From contig NC_061154.1 in the NCBI RefSeq assembly GCF_905220365.1, positions 1,674,001 to 1,738,000 on the forward strand: 64,000 bases of DNA. The letters run 5' to 3'. Position numbers and translations under genes: made by a program. The notes under the pieces were generated by a model. It did no database searches. It was not told the origin of the DNA and saw nothing but the letters and a program-made list of their open reading frames with translations. Positions 23,089 to 35,900 of the stretch are shown here, piece after piece (the first letter of the stretch is position 1; the number at the start of each line of letters is the position of its first letter). Source of the stretch: Vanessa cardui (taxonomy: Eukaryota; Arthropoda; Insecta; Lepidoptera; Nymphalidae).

Positions 23089-26000
23089 CTGAAACGAATT
23101 ACTTATTTATATGGTTTTGGGAAACTACTATTTTATTTTTATTTTGAAAAAGATTAAGAGTAATTTTATAATTGTGCCCATGTAATTTTTATGTTTCTTA
23201 AATGCTGACTTTCAAAGTGGCACTTTATTAAACGAATCCATCATTAATACCACAGAGTAGTCAAGAGCTTGAAATATTACAGCATGTCATTTCTTTCAGT
23301 TTTTTAATCGTCTGCTTGTCGAGTGATTACATAGAATGGGCTACACAATTAATACCTCGGTGCTCTTCAGAGACATCATTATTTTTCTTTCGCGCCTTAT
23401 TCTTCGTTTTGGCAGCCGTATTCCGTTCTTGCGCTGCAATATAAATATTTTTAATACCTTTGTGATACAGATCCTACTATATTATGATCTAAAAATAAAA
23501 ATATATTTTGTTTCATCGCAAATAAGTCACTGTTTAATGTTTGAATAGTTTTATTTATTATTATATCGGTCAGACTTCGAAGTCTACAAATATGTCCTAT
23601 TTTAACTTGAAATTGGTGACAGGAGGGCTGGTTAATTTTTTGCCTAGAGGATCGGAAATGCGATTCAACAGAAACGCTGCTCGTGTTCTTTCAACTATTA
23701 CACGAGACAATAATTTGTACAGTAACTATAATTAATTTTAATTGTATGTGATTAAGACTATACTATAATAGATATTTGATTTCACGAATTTTATATAATA
23801 ATAATCTATAGCCTATTGTAACCCAAAGAGAAAATTATCAAGATATGTTTGTACTCCAAATGATTTGTTAATAGCTGTGCTATACTATTGCCACTGAAAC
23901 ATTTCTTGATTCATTCATACCTATTTATAAAACTAATAATTACACTTACAAGTTTCGATATCTTTGGTGAAATTAAAAGTGCAACTTTTCACTAATGCAT
24001 GTCATAGATTATTCAATATCTCTATGAATCAATTTGAATTAAATTTATCTATTGGTCTTCAGTCTTCTTGTCTTTGGAATTTACGTTCCTGTATGTATGC
24101 TACTGGAACTATCTCAATTAGCCGAATAAACAGCCTAGCTTTTTAACTAAGCAACACCTGATAGAACAGTAGCCGCGATGAAATATCTATGTTTATAAAA
24201 AAACATGAAATGACTAAATACATGCAATTTAATAGGAATCGAAAGATTCAGTTACTTAAAATGCGTACCTGCACGTTTGGTTCGACTGCGGGTCATTATC
24301 CAATGACCTTTCCGATCCGCCTCAAAATAATTCGTTGATTGGACGGAATTTGATGCTGAAAACAAATAAGAACACTAGAAATCTACTTATATTTGTCCCT
24401 ATTAATAAATATATTAATCTTTGCTCTCTGAAATGTAAACAAGACCGGATATAGCCTATTCCTTTGGAAGTAGCACGTTTACAATACAACTATAGCACTT
24501 ACCGACTAATACAATTCGAAAGACGTTCAAAACGCCATTTTTTTACAAAACCATAGTGATTATCATTTAGATTAAGAAAGCTCTCAACTAATGATATCGT
24601 GTCAATTAAAATTGCTATCATTAATAAAATACATGCACTATGATATATATGTACTGTTTTTGTAGTGTTGTAACTTGGTTTTATACTATCGGTGTTTTCC
24701 AAAGTATCCTAGCAGAACCAACGACATTATCGGCTAAATATATTTATGATATAGTTCTGGCACACACGCAGCCTCTCTAAAAGATAATTTAAGATTAATT
24801 TAATCAACAGTCATGTAATTTTTAGATATAAGTTGTATTTACATTGTTGTGTTGATAAGACAAATTGTAAGAGAACAATGGGACTGACATATTTTTTATA
24901 AATAAAAGTCCCTTACTTAAATAAAGAATAAAAAAAAACCTTGGTTTTATACATACTACTCACAACTAGTTAGAACATTTTTTTTAAAAAAGCGCGCGAA
25001 ACATAAACTAACCGCCATTATTTTTTTTGGGGCACATAGTACAAGGTCTATAGTCGCGTGACTTGTACTATGTTAAGAGTCATTTGTGTTTCATTTGGAT
25101 TTTAGTTAATTTACTTCAATAAGTATGATTTGGTGATTTATTTATGTTAAGATAAATTTGAAATTAGAACTATTGTAGTTTGGTTTGAGCTGTTTTTAGG
25201 ATAAAAAAAAATTGAAAATAAATACATGCAAAGCAGTTTCAAACGATGTATTACCTGTACTGTCGGGTGTGGCTTCATCGTTATCGGTCTTAAGAATTTT
25301 CATTCTGGCCTCCTCAGCTATTCGGGCTGCAAAATAGAAACTCTTAATTTTTAATGGAATACAATCAACCTTGGTTTTGCAAAGATATCGTAAGTGCGGT
25401 ATTTTGTGAATGATTCTGAAACAGTGGCGTAGCTATCGTAGGGCCAGGTGGTGCAGTGCACCAGGGCCCCGGAGTTCAGGGGGGCCTCTAAACGAAACCT
25501 TAAGCTTCTGAAGCTAGAAAATCACGACCCTGTGCACAAAATTTCTTATTTGGTATCTATACTTTTAAAGGGTAATTATTTGTTAAAGAGGGATGGAAAA
25601 GAGGGGGTGAGGGCCCGATTCTTTTTCTGTGCACCGGGGCCCTTGCTCACCTAGCTACGCCACTGTTCTGAAATACAGTGTTCAATTATAACAAATAAAT
25701 AAATATTGGACAACATCACATACATTACTCCGATGACAATGTAATTAGCTACAGCACTTGTGTTATGAATAATCAGAAGTAACGACGGTACCACAAACAC
25801 CGAGACATACATTGAAAATTAATGAACTTTTACTATATCGACTCGGCCGGGAATCGAACCCGATACCACGGAGTGGCGAACCCATGAAAACGGGTGTACC
25901 CTACGCCACTATGGAGGTTGTTATATATAGTTTAATCAACATTGATAAAAATCTTAGTAAAATTAAAAATATATGACTTGAGGCAAATAATTACTATAGA

Positions 26001-26603
26001 GGTAATTATTTGTCTCTAGTCAAAAAATATTAATATTTTACGATCATTTATTATAACGATTCATATTCGTTCCATGTATATAACATAATCCAATGGACAC
26101 CAAAATGCAAAGAAATATGTAAAAAGCGGTGATTTTAAATTGAGCTGTGTTCATTGCAGGTTATGTGAAATAAAACTCTTGTGAAATAGTAAAGAAAAGT
26201 AAGCAAACTATAGAACGCACATATTATGTGTAGGTTGTAATTCGTTTTGTAATCAGTCGTTCTATAAAGTCTCTTTAATAGTGCCAATTAGAGATTAACC
26301 ACAGTTTACTTTCTTATAAGAATGTACCAAAAGCCATATTAATACGAGGTCCTGTACTCATGTGTAGTATTAACTGGCTAATGGTTCTATTTCTGCACAC
26401 GGGTCCCCCTTCCCGATTGCACACGCTCTATAGTCGGCTTATATAAGTACGTTCGATATATTTCTATCAAACGCAACAGACATTTAAGGCTTGTCGTTTA
26501 CACGAAAGATTTTCACCTTCCATTTCATCATAAATGTCGAAGAACACTAAAGACTGGAATCCCTTTCTATTGCTTGGTGGTTCATCGGCCATGGCTGGTA
26601 TCG
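22943..26603 (-). CDS. Uncharacterised small basic protein, five coding exons (152 aa)
   Basis: Coding exons on the minus strand are 26592-26517, 25326-25255, 24355-24269, 23433-23356 and 23088-22943; all four junctions have AG/GT sites and matching phases. The protein is 152 residues. It starts MADEPPSNRKGFQSLVFFD, has an acidic patch (DIYDEME), an EEARMKIL helix-like stretch, a conserved-looking YFEADRKGHWIMTRSRTKR block, a run of Lys/Arg/Asn (residues ~105-125), and a Ser-rich tail ending NRTAADSN. No signal peptide or membrane segment is visible. The basic clusters suggest a nuclear or nucleic-acid-associated role, but that is only inference. I do not recognise the family. The exon containing ATG starts at 26603 (acceptor TTCTATAG), so an upstream non-coding exon is needed. 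Confidence 0.75.
23356..23433 (-). CDS. Uncharacterised gene, coding exon 4 (Lys/Arg-rich)
   Basis: Acceptor TATATTGCAG, donor GTATTA. It encodes QERNTAAKTKNKARKKNN and DVSEEHR. The basic run resembles a nuclear localisation signal. Confidence 0.72.
24269..24355 (-). CDS. Uncharacterised gene, coding exon 3
   Basis: Acceptor GTTTTCAG, donor GTACGC. It encodes SNSVQSTNYFEADRKGHW followed by IMTRSRTKRA. The aromatic and basic block looks more constrained than the rest and is the best handle for a homology search. Confidence 0.73.
24992..25008. repeat. 17-bp motif shared with the 56378 foldback
   Basis: GCGCGCGAAACATAAAC occurs here and inverted at 56489-56505. Confidence 0.55.
25034..25073. 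repeat. Perfect 12-bp inverted repeat
   Basis: ACATAGTACAAG and CTTGTACTATGT flank a 16-base loop. It lies in an intron of the uncharacterised gene. Confidence 0.8.
25255..25326 (-). CDS. Uncharacterised gene, coding exon 2
   Basis: Acceptor ATTTTGCAG, donor GTAATA. It encodes RIAEEARMKILKTDND and EATPDST in phase 1-1; charged and helix-forming at its start. Confidence 0.72.
25422..25665. mobile_element. hAT-like MITE, 244 bp, with perfect 8-bp duplication
   Basis: CAGTGGCGTAGCT at the left and AGCTACGCCACTG at the right. TTCTGAAA occurs at 25414-25421 and 25666-25673. The 8-bp duplication and CAGTGGCGTAGC end are hAT hallmarks. Confidence 0.9.
25690..25922 (-). repeat. SINE-C copy 1 (tRNA-like head)
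   Basis: On the minus strand the head carries a box-B-like GGGTTCGATTCCCGGCCG. The body ACTTGTGTTATG and AGTAACGACGGTACCA blocks match 55270-55515. Confidence 0.8.
26517..26603 (-). CDS. Uncharacterised gene, first coding exon (ATG at 26592)
   Basis: After acceptor TGTATTCTATAG come 11 untranslated bases, then ATG in the context CAGCCATGGCC, a good animal start context. It encodes 25 residues beginning MADEPPSNRKGFQSLVFF and ends with one base at donor GTGAAA. Confidence 0.75.
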
Positions 26604-29459
26604 CTATAGAATACAAAAATATACATTGGTACTAATTCTTCTATTGTTATTTAATTAAAAACATTTAGTTCTTGTTATTTTTTTTAAGATTTTTCATTAA
26701 AAAATGTACAATGTACAAGTCTTAGTGAAAATTAATTCAATTGTTTTAAAAAATAACAAAAAATATCTGAAAGATTTATTTATCTTAAATTATTAATTAC
26801 ATTTTCCCGGTTTCAAAATATTTTTGATAGATAATCCGTTTTCATAAATCTCTTAGAAAGACAGAAAAAGGAAAAGAAGCTTGCATTCCTTAGGGGCCCT
26901 GAGATGATTTTTTCTCAATAAAGAACTATTGATATATATTTTTTTTCTTCTCATTTGGCAAACTTTTTTCATTTGAAAATTATAACAAGCTTGATGGTAA
27001 ACCGATATGAGACAAGATCACATTAAGTCAGAAAAAGATTAACAGACGGTTCTGTATTAATTCTCCAAAAAAATACAGAACAACTGTTATGTATATATTT
27101 TTAAATTCAAATTGTTTTTCAATTCTATGCATTACATGTTCCAACACACAAACAACAGATTATACAATTCCAATAGTCACTGGTCATTTGAAATGACAGA
27201 ATTGGGAATACATTGACATTTGTGATTTGACATATTTAAATTTCGAACATGCAGTGATGCAGCGTTTTAAAAACAAAAATGCTTTGCACACAGGTCATGC
27301 ACATGACGAAACAAACTTGTGTAATGTATCATCATTCTTCAGTTATATTCTTGTCAAATTTAAACAGAACTAAGTGTTATATCAATTTCAAATATTTACA
27401 TGTTTGTAGGGTTGTTTTTGTTTTTATATTCTCAGAAACTGCATTTACATTTCTTCTTTACGAGAGTGTTATCGTTGTGACTTGTGATCAAATACTTCGT
27501 GCTCCATACTCTTGTTACTGGGTACTAAAACCAACCCAAGTATATCGACTAAATCAAAATTCACACTCATTAATGTCGTTATATACGACGTAGGATTTAA
27601 TTTTTTGCAACTTAATTAACATGCCAGCTTCATACTGAATCAGGTCATCAAATAGGAAATTCTGACCCAAGAAATAGAAATGCTTTTATTCTCAGATTCC
27701 ATAGAAAACTTATTCATAAAATATATTTGACTTAATTTAATTAATTAATATTAGATAGGTAGTTTAATAAAATGCTTCTCACAATTATTATTATCTTATC
27801 CATTGTGTTCTTTAATATTTTCTCCAGAAGTAATACTGAACTAGCAAATTTTGATAAGGCATTCATTATAACTAATAGAAAGAACAAGAATTTATGTTGA
27901 CAAATGCCTTTTGTATTTGCATACTAAGTTTAGGATTTTTTCCATTGACACTGCCACTCAGCAAAGATAAAAATAAAGTAACTGCATTCTGTCATTACAA
28001 GCATAGTTTTAATGATGTATTAAAACGGTAGCAGCTATTAATTGTCTAATTGGTTTCATCCCCTATTGAAAATGTTTGATTACCAAGCTCTTTCAATGTG
28101 ACACATATGTATGTATGATATGTGCCAACTGATCCACATACATACATACATAGATATTTATATTTGTATAGAGGATACACATATTTTCTCTCACCACTGC
28201 GAGTATCACATTACTTGTATATTGTAATGACACATGTTTTTTTTAATGTCATCTTATTCCTCCTCCAACTATATTTCTTATTTTTATTTAAACTTGAAGA
28301 TTAAATTTTTAATATAATCAAAAATACATAAACAATATGATTAAAATAACACCTTAAATATTTTATGTTACTCTGTCAACACTGATACAAATATAAATAA
28401 TATTTTAGGAGATCCCTGAGAAATTTGCTTTTTAAAGAATAAATAGCTGTATGTATATTATTTAAAATAATAATGTATTATAAATTACATTTTTTATATA
28501 GGTCCATAAAATTTTATAAAATCAATAATTAATGTAATACACTTGCTAAAAATTTGAGACAAGACAATATTTAAAAAAGTTTTTTTTTTCAGAAACATCA
28601 ATTGATTTTACTTTTTATCATTGTTTATTCATATAATTATTATAGATGATTTAATCTGTTAAATTTAAAAAGTTAATTGAACTTTGTTTTAATTTTGAAG
28701 CTGAAGTATTCTTGGACTTTGTGCAGCAATTTTATTTCAATATTTGCTTGTATTTTCTTGTTAAGTTACAATACTTGTCTTTATACTTTATTTCTAATAT
28801 TAGGAATAAGACAAAGCTGTAACTTATAGGCTCTTCTGATTGTTTAAATTAGTGATTTATGCATATTTAATTAAAATAACAAAGGTTCATTTAGGAAAAC
28901 AATGGCATATTATGTTGATTAGATTTCATTTATATTGCTATAGTCTATATAGACATATATAAAATGCCTTGACATATATAAATGTCTCTACTATATATAC
29001 TCCACATATATGTATATATTATTCTAGCTCACCTTTATTAATAAAGGGTTCTAAGATAGTAATTGTACCTTATATCAGATTCTTAGAATGGAATAAACTT
29101 TTTGATTTTAGAAAAAAAAGATTATAAAATATTTTATATCATTGAATTAAATATTCTGCACATTGGTATCATCTACAAGGTTGCCTGTTGCAACTCATGC
29201 AACTTTTGTAATTAATTTGTAGGTATAGTTTATTTTTATTTTATGATATAAAGTTTTTCTATTAACATAAAATCTCCCAGACAAAGAGACATAAAACTGA
29301 AAAATTGTATAGACATAGACATAAAAACCAATTTTATTAATTAAGTAATATATTTACCAATTAAGAACCAAACATTAAAAACGAGGTATTACTTAATGAA
29401 AGTCAATTAAAAATGATAAGTCACGTAAAATATTTTAAAATAATATTTTGAGGTCTTAC
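26604..29459. other. First intron of the uncharacterised gene
   Basis: About 2.9 kb, very AT-rich, with no repeats I can assign and no supported exon on either strand. Confidence 0.45.
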
Positions 29460-29565
29460 CTGTAGCTAGTTCGCCCTACGCTCCGTCCTTGCAGTCGGCG
29501 CTAATAAATCAATACGCGCATATAAATCACACTACGGCGATGTAATTTTGAATTGAAAACTCACT
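29460..29565 (-). other. Probable non-coding first exon of the uncharacterised gene
   Basis: On the minus strand a GC- and CpG-richer patch ends at a strong donor, CTACAG|GTAAGACC. It is the best upstream partner for the acceptor at 26603. It contains no usable ATG. The transcription start (about 29.55-29.6 kb) is only approximate. Confidence 0.4.
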
Positions 29566-32500
29566 TCACTGCCTCTTACTTCCTTGCTGTCATAAACACA
29601 CACGTTTAATTGTCCGAATGGAATCGTATTTCTATCTATCCATGATTAATATCAACTTTTTTTATTAATTTGATTATTATATTAGATAATTACTAATATG
29701 TTATATTTACATATAATTTAAATACATACTACTAATTTGAATAATCCGCCATATTGTATAAATATGGGACGCACATATTTTATACTTTGGATTGAAAAAA
29801 CGAGAATCCAATTTATTGTTTGATCTTAATTGAGTTGTTAATTCAAAAACTTGTAGCGACGTTAGTGCCTCTAACTTTAAGTATTAATTATTATTTATAA
29901 GTAAATTAGTCTATGTCTATAATTTTGAACATAAGCATATTATACATTTGCGAATACTTTTCGATCGTTATTGTTGGTCCTCCTCCTCAGATACCTATCT
30001 TGAAAGTAGTACTAGAACCGTTTTTTTTTTAATCCGTTAAAATAATTTTGATTTGATAGATATTTTAAGCTAAGTGTTTTTTTAAGTTTCAAAACTCAAT
30101 GAGAGAAATATTCGATAGATAAACCTGGCCACTATTTATATCGTTAATATTAATGTTCGGCGATACAAATAAATTTGACAAAAATAACTTACATACAAAA
30201 CCATTGTATCTGTGCCTTATATTATTCCTACATTATAACGAAACTCCGTGCAAAATTTCAGCTCTAAATTCGGTTAACTTACGGAAGTATATACACGTAT
30301 AAGCAGTATTTGCAGCTCGACGGCACATTTCTCAAGTGGCGAAAGTGATCCGACACTTCGGGTGCACTCCTTGTTAATAGGTAGATTAAGACAAATCGTG
30401 AAAAACATGACTTAAATACTAATTTAAGTAAAAAAATATTTATTTTTAGTTGATTTATTATTAAGAAGTGCTTGCATTTTTTTTTAAATAAATTTTTTTC
30501 AATACGGATTGAATACATTTGTGGCAAAATTTTATCCGACATAGGACGAGGGTTAGATAAAAATAAAGGATGCTAGACGTACTGAGTCGTTCTAGGCGTT
30601 CGGTGATGTTATGACAATAAAGGCTTGATTTTAAATATTGAATTATTTTTATAGTTATATTAGTAGGTATATTTCTCAGATTTTTTATTTCAATTAATCA
30701 TTGCCGTGCGTTTGCTTGACTGTTAATGTACTAAAATTTAGTTCTCCAATGAGAAGAACTTTTAGTAACCTGTCAGAACTTTATGCTACGTAGATTTGGC
30801 AAGCACGAGCTTTGAGCCGAAATGCAACGCTGTTGTCAACAACCTATCTTGTATTTTTACAGTGTTTTGTTATTTAATATTCTACTATTATGATAGAACT
30901 TACAGGTAAGTTCGTTAAATCATTAATTATACTCATACCTCGTCCTCCAGATTAGTAACGTGTGAGTATTATTGTCAAAATGTAGATGTTTAGAGTGAGT
31001 GGAGGGAATATTGTAAATAACAAAGATAATGGCATATATCACTAATCTTTACTTATCATATATAAAAATAATACATAAAATAAAAATGATCGCAAATTGC
31101 CATGGGACGAAAACACAGACACGTCAATTCCACTAACTTTAAAAGTAAACTTAATCCAGCAACTAAGGGTTTGTGTTGAAACGCATATACGGGGCTTATG
31201 AACACTGATAAAAAACTATGTTGATTGACGCAGGTCTTTCGTTTTATTTACATATGCTATAAGGGTCTTTGCAGGACATATATCTGGGCGTTCGACAAAG
31301 AAAGGTAAATACATACCTACTTTGGATGTTTTAATTGCAGGATACAAACGTTATTAAGCAGTTGCAAGAGCAAGCGAGTAATACATTTTTTTGAAAGTTG
31401 GTCAAGTCATTAGGAAACAAGGAAGCTAGATGGTTTATAATGAAGCTTGCGCATAGGTAATGCGCATAAAATTGCGCATAAAAATGCACATAGGTAATAA
31501 TTGACACACAACTGGGACTATAAGATCCTGACCCACTGGGTCAAAAGTCAATGACACGGTAGCTACACGCTACCGTTGAGGACATGCCCTAGCAAGGAGG
31601 TTCGCCTTGAGGTCCATACCCGGCTTTCTATATCAGGAAGAACCCTCTATATCAGGTAATAATCGCATCATTAATAATTAAAACGAAATTTTAACAGGCA
31701 CTATAATTTTGTTTAAAAGCACTATACTCTTTTATTAAATTTACAAATAGAATACTATAGTATTTCAATTGAAAACATTGCATAACTGTCTTAATTATTC
31801 AGTAATGTATTACTGTTTATAAAAATTTAATTTATATGAGAATTTTATTCCTACAATAAAACGAGCGCATCGAATGAAGGTCGATCACTATTATATGAGT
31901 TGTTTCATTGGAAGATGTAGTTAACTAAATAGTCCTTTTAACATAGAACGTAATGTCATATATTTGAGTTATTTTTACCTACGTAATAAAAACTAATTAT
32001 AATTTAGTTGAATGTACCCTCCCTACATTATTTCCTTCATCGGTCCTGCGTTGGTTGTAAGCCTTAAAAAGCCTCTAAAATCTTAGAATAAGATAAAAAA
32101 TAAAAATACATGTAATTCGAGTTAAATTGATGTAACAGCATCTTTTGTGCAATGGAAGTGACAGTAGAGTACAATATAGACCGTTACAATTTATATATAT
32201 TATCTATGTCTACTAATCTAAACCACCACAGAAGCTCATTGCTGGTTTGACTTGTATTTACCAAATTAAGAAGTATGTTATTAAATGAAAGTGAATATGT
32301 TTTCAAATATATTTCAAATAAGGTCCCAATTAGATTTTTGAGTCTTTAAATTGCGTACTCATGAATAATATTTACTTCTTTTAACATTATCACTGTTTAT
32401 AATGTTGCAAAAAAAAAATTAATATCTGCAATCTAGACAATCAAATAACAGAATATTTTAACTTTCAAGCTTCTAAAACTGTGTAGCACAGGGTTAATAA

Positions 32501-32663
32501 TTTAATAGTCATTTTTAGTTAAATATAAAAATAATGCTTATGCTCTAAAGCTATGATCTAGTGTTCATTTAAAGAATCATTCATTCGTCTGAGTCAATAT
32601 GATGGATCGCGGACGTGACGAACCGTTATATTTGTTGTCAGCTATGACAGTCTGTGCTTAAAA
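29566..32663. other. Intergenic region between divergent genes
   Basis: No supported gene. A possible small exon lies at 30862-30905. A short imperfect tandem TGCGCATA array is at about 31447-31500, and a GC-richer unassigned stretch is near 31510-31640. Confidence 0.45.
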
Positions 32664-32699
32664 TATAAAAGTAGCTACATTTTTAATCTGTATCAGTTC
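32664..32699 (+). promoter_or_regulatory. DENND1: DENND1 core promoter: TATA box and initiator
   Basis: TATAAAAG starts at 32664 and an insect initiator TCAGT puts +1 at 32695, the canonical 31-bp spacing. It lies 283 bp upstream of the DENND1 start codon on the same strand, with no competing gene between. Confidence 0.55.
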
Positions 32700-32977
32700 G
32701 AGACGTTCTCGGCTTGAAATGAAGTGCAGTGTAAAGTGAAACAGGCAATAACTGCAATAAGTCTACTAATAAAAAAAAAAGTAAAGACTGACTCAATAAC
32801 ATCGTCTTTCATAATAGTTGGAATGATTCAAAGGAAAAATCTTTAAAAATGTTTGCTGTGAAACGAAAGTGATATCTATGGCTTGTGATGTCTCATAATA
32901 TGAGAAATCTTCTGATATTTGCCAAAAAATAGTCATAGTAAGATGTAATCAAAATTTTAGAAGGTCCACGTTCAGAC

Positions 32978-32994
32978 ATGGGTTCCAGATTACG
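32978..32994 (+). CDS. DENND1: DENND1 coding exon 1 (17 nt)
   Basis: ATGGGTTCCAGATTACG then GTAAAC: M-G-S-R-L plus two bases of Arg. The start matches the MGSR(I/L) opening of vertebrate DENND1, which is why this ATG was chosen. Confidence 0.85.
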
Positions 32995-35900
32995 GTAAAC
33001 AAATAACAAATATTTAAATCGTTCGTGACATATTTTAGTAACTTTCTAAGTAATAATCGATCTAATTATATTCACTGCCAAATCATTTAACCTCATATAT
33101 GGTGCCAATCATTTTGTGTTATTTTTTTATTGTTTGTTTCTTATTCCGTCCATCGTTATCACATTTGTTTTAATAGACCTTTTATTTTTGCTCTGACACA
33201 TATTTCCTGCTCCTAATCATAAACGTCATTGTGTTCAGCTTGTAATTGATAACTCCAACTGTCTCCCACTTTTGTAAAAGTAAATGGCGATATAGTCGCC
33301 GAAACTTGTGACAAAAAAAAATACTATTTTATATGTCTACAATAACAGCTTATTATAAATCCATTGAGATGGACTTTCTGCACAAGGTTTATTCTTTGTA
33401 AGTTAATTTTTAAATGTGAATTCACCATTCATTCATAGTAAACCTATTAATTCTAAGAAAATTACGTTTGCATTAATATTTTATAAAATATTCCAATGCT
33501 AAGTGTTGTTTGTTATGTGCAATTTAAATTGAAACTGAAAGTTAATAATATTCGAATGATTATAATTTTAATAAATTTGTGTCATAATGTAATTAGTACT
33601 ATCTATTTTCCCGTAATATTTATATTTACCGTAGAACCTGTCAATGCTTTCAGAGATACCGTTCGCTTCCTATTTGAATTGTTCTGTGAAGTATCCCCCG
33701 GTGATCATGTAAGAGATCCATATGTAGTACGAAAATACCCAGAGAATTATAAAAATGAAGAAGAATTGAAGAATGTACCCAAATTCACATTTCCATGTCA
33801 ATTGGAGAAGTAAGCATAAATATACTATCTTTGAAGCGTAACTATTGTTACCTCTTTTACAAGTACGCTAAGCTTTGTGATATCTATATATAGTCTTATT
33901 TTATTATTTGAGGTATTAAATAGTAAAAATATCATATCAGTCTCTATCCATTAAGATCCTTTTTTTAACATCAAAAGCATAGTAAACCTTTCAAATCTAT
34001 TGCTAGTTTTAAATATACTTAATAGAAATATTATTCAATAAAACCTTTTTGCTCGATTTTGTTTCCATGTATATATACTACAAATATGTAACAAGTTTCT
34101 CTTGATCTAATTTTCAATTGGTACATGGCACAATGTCAAGTGTCAATTGAATCGTAATGTTATGTATTGATACATTTCAAAGTTCTATTTGCATTATTTT
34201 CACTTTAAAGTAAAACTAAATGCTATAAGACTATTTTAAATCTAGATTTTCTAATATTTGTGAAATATAAATGATAATTATGCATGTTTAATTCTTTTTT
34301 TTTTAACTTTTTAATTTTCATTCATTATATATATATGAAAATTTGCATGCAGCCAAATTTATAAATGTATTTATCTAGTGTACTTATTCCAGTCTTTATT
34401 ATTTTCAGTACATTTGTTCAACATTACTCCTTTGTATTGACGTCTGTGGATTCGAAATATACATTTTGTTTTTGTCGTTATGATCCAAAAGCAAACACAG
34501 CGCTAGTGCTGCTATCCCATTTACCATGGCATGATATATTTTACAAGTAAGTGTTATGATTATTTATATGAATGTGTTGTTTATTATTTCAGTCATTTAC
34601 ATAAAATAATTGAACATCTATTTTGTGTGATATTTATCGAAACATGTACTTTTCCTACCACCCCGAGTTCTATAATTTATAAAGTGCATCTATACCTATA
34701 ACCTATACTTTTTTGAGTGCATCGCCAATTTGATGGAGTATAATGAATAACGATACATATTTACAATACATATATCAATATATCAAATTAGGTAAAATGT
34801 CACTTTTAGTGATGTCAAATATTATGCAAATATATTTTTGATTCTCTAATTGTTTGAGTGAATTAAGCAGATATTTTTTCTGTGCAACATTGTATAAGCT
34901 TGTTGTATGTTTACATCACGTGCGAATGATAAGAGTCTTTTAAAAAGTCAATTAATAAGGGTATCCTCTCGTTTTGCGTGCACTGCGATATTCTGTGTAA
35001 CAGTAATATTCTAGCAAAGCGATGAATGTTTTTCCAAGCAAAGAACTAATTACTTTGGAAACATTTTTATAATCACTTACGCTGCGCAAAGATATATAAA
35101 CAATTTGGCGAATTTGTTGTTTTTATATTGTTTATTTTCGTAACTTTGTCTAAATTCTTAGTAAAATTTAACTATGACAGTCAAAATTAAGCGTTTTTAT
35201 AAAAAAAATTAATTCTGTGTATAATTTTATAAATATGAGCACCATAAAATTTAAATACACATTTATCACCAGTAAATTGAAGCCAAGTGCTTATTATAAA
35301 ACATTGTGAGTCTATCAGAGAGGATAAAAAGATAGCCACAAAAGATAATCATGTCTATCCTTCTCGGTAGAACATAAATTGTGAAAATGTGCGTGCTTTA
35401 AATTTAATTTATGATTCTCAATAGGAGATTCATATGTCCTTCTAAGAATATGATACTTAAATACAGTATGTTTTTGGCTTGCTAAGATAAGTTTAATTAT
35501 TTCGAGCCTTTACCGCCATTTTAGCGCAACCGACAAAAACCAAATTTTACAGGAGACGATTTTTTTTAAATATTTTTATACAGAAGCGTGCTAGGAAATA
35601 AAAATTTCGCATACTTTAATATTTTTTAAACATTTAAATATATAATTGAAAATAAAACAAAAATTATAAGTATTTATGCCATTTATGGCGTTTACATTAT
35701 TTTTGCTGTCATAATCGATAGTGATTTTGGCGTTTACGATAAAAATGTCTATTAAAATGACTATATCCAAGAAACTATAACTGTAAATAAATAAGCATTT
35801 TAAAAGGTTTTTAAATGAAATAGTCACAAATATAATTAAAAATATATTTATTCATATCAAACATTTAAAATAATGAGCTCAATCAACGTATATAAAATAA

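Noticed and set aside
26534..26635. 33-codon + strand ORF (MSKNTKDWNPF...) with a TATATAAG box about 93 bp upstream
   Set aside because: It is antisense to the first coding exon of the minus-strand gene, whose start context, splice sites and phase all fit. The TATA-like match is unremarkable in such AT-rich DNA.
27279..27593. 104-codon + strand ORF
   Set aside because: AT-driven composition, rich in Phe/Ile/Val/Tyr, no domain and no splice partners.
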